NCBI RefSeq assembly: GCF_003994855.1
Contig: NZ_CP034142.1
Span: 744,001 to 808,000, forward strand
Reading direction: 5' to 3'
DNA: 64,000 bases
From: Marinobacter sp. NP-4(2019)
GTDB lineage: Bacteria; Pseudomonadota; Gammaproteobacteria; Pseudomonadales; Oleiphilaceae
Shown: positions 60,550-64,000 of the stretch, in pieces
Numbering within the stretch: the first letter of the stretch is position 1
How the letters are laid out: every line of letters starts with the position of its first letter
Made by a program: the position numbers and the translations under genes
The notes under the pieces: generated by a model
What the model was told of the DNA's origin: nothing
The model's database searches: none
What the model saw: only the letters and a program-made list of their open reading frames with translations

Positions 60550-63500
60550 TTAATACTCTTCCGGGATCTCCTTGATTGGGTTGGAGAGGAAGTTCAGATA
60601 AACCCCGTTTTCCGGGATTTGCAGGGGAATTTCTACAGCTACGAGGCCAAAGGATACTGCATTGACAGTAATGTCCTCTGCTTCAATAGTCCTTTGCTCT
60701 ATCTGCATGCGACCATCATCGAAGAATGTGATGGGACCTGAAAGCTTCAACTGAACAGGTTTGCTGTAGACATCGTGACTGTCAACACCGCTCAGGTTGG
60801 GTGCATCCAGGGTAAGGTCTGCCGTCGTACTGAATGTGGGTCTGCCGTCTGGACCTTCCGATATTACTCCTTCCACCAAGCCGAGCGGGTTATCTTCGCT
60901 TGGTTCACCATAAGTCATTCGGAGGATCTGAGTGCCTGTGCTGGATTCAATGTCTGATCCCAGCAGCAGGTTCGCGCTGACGAATACCGTAGCCGAAGTT
61001 GTGGCTAACTGAGTCGGGTAGAGCAGTATGCGAACACCTATCTGGTTGCCGTTCTCGTCTAGTTCTGGACCGACGACCTCGGTATCCAGCGCATAGGTCT
61101 GGTATATGAACTTGTTTTCTGGGCAATCTGTTTCTGGTCCACCATCCGGGGAGCAGCCGACCCGCGCGTTGCCAGCACTGCTATCACCCACGCCGTCGCC
61201 ATCTTCATCAATTACAAGAAGTTTGCTGGCATTAGCAGAAGGAAGGAATCCTCCGTTGCCGTCCTCTACATGCGCAAAAGGCTCGAGGCAGTCAGTGCCT
61301 TCTGGAGAGTCGCAGTCAATCACGTAGTTTGAATTGGTGTCCCGAATCGGAAGATTGCGCAGGGGAGTAAATACGCTGGATATGGACTCAGCACCAGTGA
61401 AATAGATCGTGAGGTTTGGTCCCCCTGTGTCTGACGGGTCTACCAGCAAGTCTGTCTGTAGCGGCATCTGCTCAGAGGAGCAGACGATCTCACCGCTGCC
61501 GCAGTTGCCATCCACTGCAGACTTCATCGTATAGCGGTAGGTGGCGTTGACTTCCCAAGCCTCATCCGGATAGAAGCGAATCTGCTGATGGTTTTTCTCC
61601 AGTCGCCCCGATACAACTTCCTCATCGCCAACTGCTGCTGGAGCGGAAGGGTCCGCGACTTTCTCTACCACGAATGAAGTGTCATTGATCGTTTCCAAAT
61701 CCATCGACTGGGAGAACTTCACGACAATCGGGCGGTCCTTTGGCAAGGTGGTGACTGGTAGCTGATCCCGCTCAATATCGGCGGGTGCGTCTGGAGAGTC
61801 GACGCAGGTACCGTGGCTGCCATTTGCAACATCGAGGTTCTCTGTCACACATGGATAGCCGGGATAGGTTGTTAAGGCCAAGGGAGAAACAGGAGCGGCT
61901 TCGGTGCCGTCGCTAATTTTCGGCAAGCTAAAGTTAAGCGCCGGAACATTAGCAGGGTTGCCTGAGATGTCGGTCACACCGTTAACACTCACGGTGTACT
62001 CCACCCCATGCTTGAGGCCACCTTCCGGGTTGATCACCAGCACAGTGCCGTCAACTTTGGTTTTCAGGTTGGCGACATCGCCTTCGCTACTGGAGAGCGT
62101 GACATTCCCCGGAACCGAGTCGTGGTCCAGTGGCTCGTCAAAGTTCAGCACCACCGGGTCACCCGGACGCTGCATATCCTGTCGGGTAGCAGGAACCGCA
62201 TCCACGGGGCCGGGCATCCAGCTGACCAGTTGTGGTCCGGTCAGGTCTTCCAGTTCTTCGTCACGTTGATCTGCAGCATCCAGTTGCGATGTGGAGTCGG
62301 TGGCTGCTTCGATTCTGAACGCGATGGTGGAGTCGGTAAATTCCTGGCCAAGCAGGTTGGGCTCGACCATACCGATCGCGTCAATCGTCAGTACGCCGTC
62401 CTCGACAAGTGCGATACCGGTCAGCTCAACCCCCAGCAGGTCCTGAGACAGGGAGGCATTGGGTTGTGCTTCCTCTGTGTTCATGGATACGTCCATGAAC
62501 AGTTTGACGTGGCGGGGCGCGCTCAGGTCGTCGGTGTAGGGGTTGGGCATCAGGTAGCCGGTGGCATCAGACAGCATGGTGACCTTGATGTTGCCGGTCT
62601 GCTGAATGTCGCCGGTGTCCGGGTCAATGATCGGTACCGTGCCATTAATTCTCACGTCGAGACTGCTGCTGTTCAACAGGCTGCCTTTGGGCACGCGCAG
62701 GGGCAAGGGCTCGTCAGCCTCAAAGGCAGGGGCAAATGCCAGTTCGGCAAACAGGCCTCCGGTCTCCTGTGAAGGGCCGGCGGTACCCTGTAGAACGGAG
62801 TTCAGGGTGACGCCGTTGATGATTTGACCGTTCAGTTTCGAGCGGCGGGCGTCGATTTCTGTGCTGCCCGCATTCAGGCCTGAATCGATGACCTCCTGGA
62901 ACAGAACGACTCTCGGGCCAGTATCACGTGGCGTAATCTCTTCACTGAAATTCGCCAGCACGTCGCCATTGATACCAGGCAGATTTTTGATGGATACGGT
63001 GTAGGTTTCACCTGGCGTCAGGAAGTCATCATCGCGACCGCACAGCTCTGGTGTGTCAGGTACGCAGGGATCGATGGTGACCAGGCGGCCCTTGACCAGA
63101 ACGGTAGTGGGCACCTTGTCACCGTTACTGTCTGTCATCTCAATCACGCCGCCCATCTCTTTCCACTCGGGATGAACCGGCTGGGTAAGGCGAAGACGGA
63201 ATGTGGAAATGTCCATGGGCCTGAACACTGTGCCAGGAGCCGGAATCATTTCCGCTACCTTGAAGCTGGCATCGGTATTATCCAGTCCCGCAATGCCGGT
63301 TAATCCACCGCGGGTAGAGAATTGCACGCCGGCCGCGCCAACGGCGTTCGGCGTATGGATGATGCGGTGACCCTCTGCCAGCAGGCCTTCGGCGAACTCA
63401 ATGGTGTACTCGGTACCGGGTTCCAGTTCTCCCTGCGGCGAGATTTTCAGGCTGCGGTTGCCGTCCACTCCTTCGGTTGAAAATGCGACTTCGCTGCCAC

Positions 63501-63723
63501 CCCCGGTAATGCGGATTTTGCTGGCAACATTGTCGTCGGAGAGGGCATGGGAAAAGCGCAATACCAGATCGGATTTCGGACTGACTTCACCCTGACCGTC
63601 GGATGGGTAGGAGTAAACGACTGAGCCCGATGTCCGCGGTTCGTTGATTGATTGTCCATCCCCACCGCCACAGGCGGCGAGGATGGCAGCGGGTAACAAT
63701 GCCAGTGTATTTTTGTAGTTCAT
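60550..63723 (-). CDS. large lipoprotein with Ig-like (Big_5-type) domains
   Basis: The 1057-aa protein has a lipoprotein signal (ALLPAAILAACGGGDG, lipobox LAAC) and no aspartate at +2, so it is probably carried to the outer membrane. At least three Big_5 (SbsA-like) Ig domains are visible: near 36-130 (YPSDGQGEVSPKSDLVLRFS, in part), near 515-620 (LNFDEPLDHDSVPGNVTL), and near 665-745 (VVKFSQSMDLETINDTSF). A calcium-type DEDGDGVGD loop (about 838-846) lies in the last third. It stands 13 bp after an outer-membrane gene on the same strand and probably works with it. Confidence 0.82.
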   Translation of the reverse strand: MNYKNTLALLPAAILAACGGGDGQSINEPRTSGSVVYSYPSDGQGEVSPKSDLVLRFSHALSDDNVASKIRITGGGSEVAFSTEGVDGNRSLKISPQGELEPGTEYTIEFAEGLLAEGHRIIHTPNAVGAAGVQFSTRGGLTGIAGLDNTDASFKVAEMIPAPGTVFRPMDISTFRLRLTQPVHPEWKEMGGVIEMTDSNGDKVPTTVLVKGRLVTIDPCVPDTPELCGRDDDFLTPGETYTVSIKNLPGINGDVLANFSEEITPRDTGPRVVLFQEVIDSGLNAGSTEIDARRSKLNGQIINGVTLNSVLQGTAGPSQETGGLFAELAFAPAFEADEPLPLRVPKGSLLNSSSLDVRINGTVPIIDPDTGDIQQTGNIKVTMLSDATGYLMPNPYTDDLSAPRHVKLFMDVSMNTEEAQPNASLSQDLLGVELTGIALVEDGVLTIDAIGMVEPNLLGQEFTDSTIAFRIEAATDSTSQLDAADQRDEELEDLTGPQLVSWMPGPVDAVPATRQDMQRPGDPVVLNFDEPLDHDSVPGNVTLSSSEGDVANLKTKVDGTVLVINPEGGLKHGVEYTVSVNGVTDISGNPANVPALNFSLPKISDGTEAAPVSPLALTTYPGYPCVTENLDVANGSHGTCVDSPDAPADIERDQLPVTTLPKDRPIVVKFSQSMDLETINDTSFVVEKVADPSAPAAVGDEEVVSGRLEKNHQQIRFYPDEAWEVNATYRYTMKSAVDGNCGSGEIVCSSEQMPLQTDLLVDPSDTGGPNLTIYFTGAESISSVFTPLRNLPIRDTNSNYVIDCDSPEGTDCLEPFAHVEDGNGGFLPSANASKLLVIDEDGDGVGDSSAGNARVGCSPDGGPETDCPENKFIYQTYALDTEVVGPELDENGNQIGVRILLYPTQLATTSATVFVSANLLLGSDIESSTGTQILRMTYGEPSEDNPLGLVEGVISEGPDGRPTFSTTADLTLDAPNLSGVDSHDVYSKPVQLKLSGPITFFDDGRMQIEQRTIEAEDITVNAVSFGLVAVEIPLQIPENGVYLNFLSNPIKEIPEEY

Positions 63724-63736
63724 GGCAGACCTCTTA

Positions 63737-64000
63737 TCAGAACTTCAGGGTGATGGAGCCGCTGATTACATGGATATCACCATCGGCAGTGGCCTCCTGC
63801 TCGTTGCCGTCAAAATCGACGATGGTGAAATCCCTTTCCTGTAATTGCTGGTATTGGTAACCGATGTCCAGACGTACAGGGTAGGCGAGCAGGCGGGTAC
63901 GGTTGTAGGTCGCGCTGATGCCAAGGCCGGCTACGATTTTGTCGGTATCCAGGTAATTCAGTTCCGGATTACGAGTGGTCTTCAGGGGTGACTCCTCATA
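63737..64000 (-). CDS. outer-membrane protein, C-terminal end (partial, FadL/porin-like)
   Basis: The minus-strand frame is open from the window edge to a TGA at 63737-63739. The last 87 residues alternate in the manner of beta strands (LLAYPVRLDIGYQYQQL, DIHVISGSITLKF), ending in Lys-Phe, the barrel-assembly end. This looks like the last strands of a barrel such as FadL/OmpP1. The start is off the window. It is directly upstream of the Ig-like lipoprotein gene and likely its operon partner. Confidence 0.7.
   Translation of the reverse strand, partial: YEESPLKTTRNPELNYLDTDKIVAGLGISATYNRTRLLAYPVRLDIGYQYQQLQERDFTIVDFDGNEQEATADGDIHVISGSITLKF

Overview
The window looks like a chromosomal segment of a marine gammaproteobacterium close to Marinobacter. 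I infer this from gene order and protein flavour, not from a database search. The GC content is moderately high and almost every gene is core housekeeping. Several blocks follow the Pseudomonas-type order: yggS-proC-yggT facing pilT-pilU; metX-metW-DUF4426-rdgB-hemW; pyrE-crc-rph-yicC-gmk-rpoZ-spoT-ridA; and oxyR-recG. I see no phage, insertion sequence, CRISPR array, rRNA or tRNA.

Layout. 1-10 kb: the end of a diguanylate cyclase, a large orphan BvgS-like sensor kinase, a type Vd patatin (PlpD-like), a GntR regulator, a cardiolipin synthase and an AraC regulator. 10-16 kb: a 30-codon gene with a perfect ribosome site and terminator, then an esterase, a strictosidine-synthase-like protein, a thioesterase, a quinone reductase, a Na+(K+)/H+ antiporter and tcdA. 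16-24 kb: an ECF sigma/ChrR anti-sigma pair, speA and speE diverging, and glnK-amtB under a visible sigma-54 promoter with two NtrC boxes. 23-33 kb: ubiK, yifB and trmB facing a tightly overlapping metX-metW-DUF4426-rdgB-hemW operon, plus a dynamin-like GTPase. 33-43 kb: yggT/proC/yggS, pilT/pilU, a FadL-type porin, polA, DUF2782 and a phasin/H1-like protein. 43-53 kb: pyrE, a Crc-like protein with a degenerate ExoIII active site, rph, yicC, gmk, rpoZ, spoT and ridA. 52-64 kb: oxyR-recG, a YbaK-HDOD protein, DUF2489, a molybdopterin oxidoreductase, and a 1057-aa Ig-like lipoprotein next to the end of an outer-membrane protein that runs off the window.

The most unusual signal is intergenic. 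Three elements (36561-36658, 45941-46068, 60300-60412) share a conserved core of about 55-65 nt that holds two small hairpins with TCCC/TCCA loops. Each core is enclosed by perfect inverted arms of 20-29 bp whose sequence differs completely from copy to copy. This conserved-core, variable-arm design is not a simple terminator and is the best candidate here for an undescribed element. Next in interest are the 30-aa peptide gene divergent from an AraC regulator, with TGTC direct repeats between them, and the Crc-like regulator.
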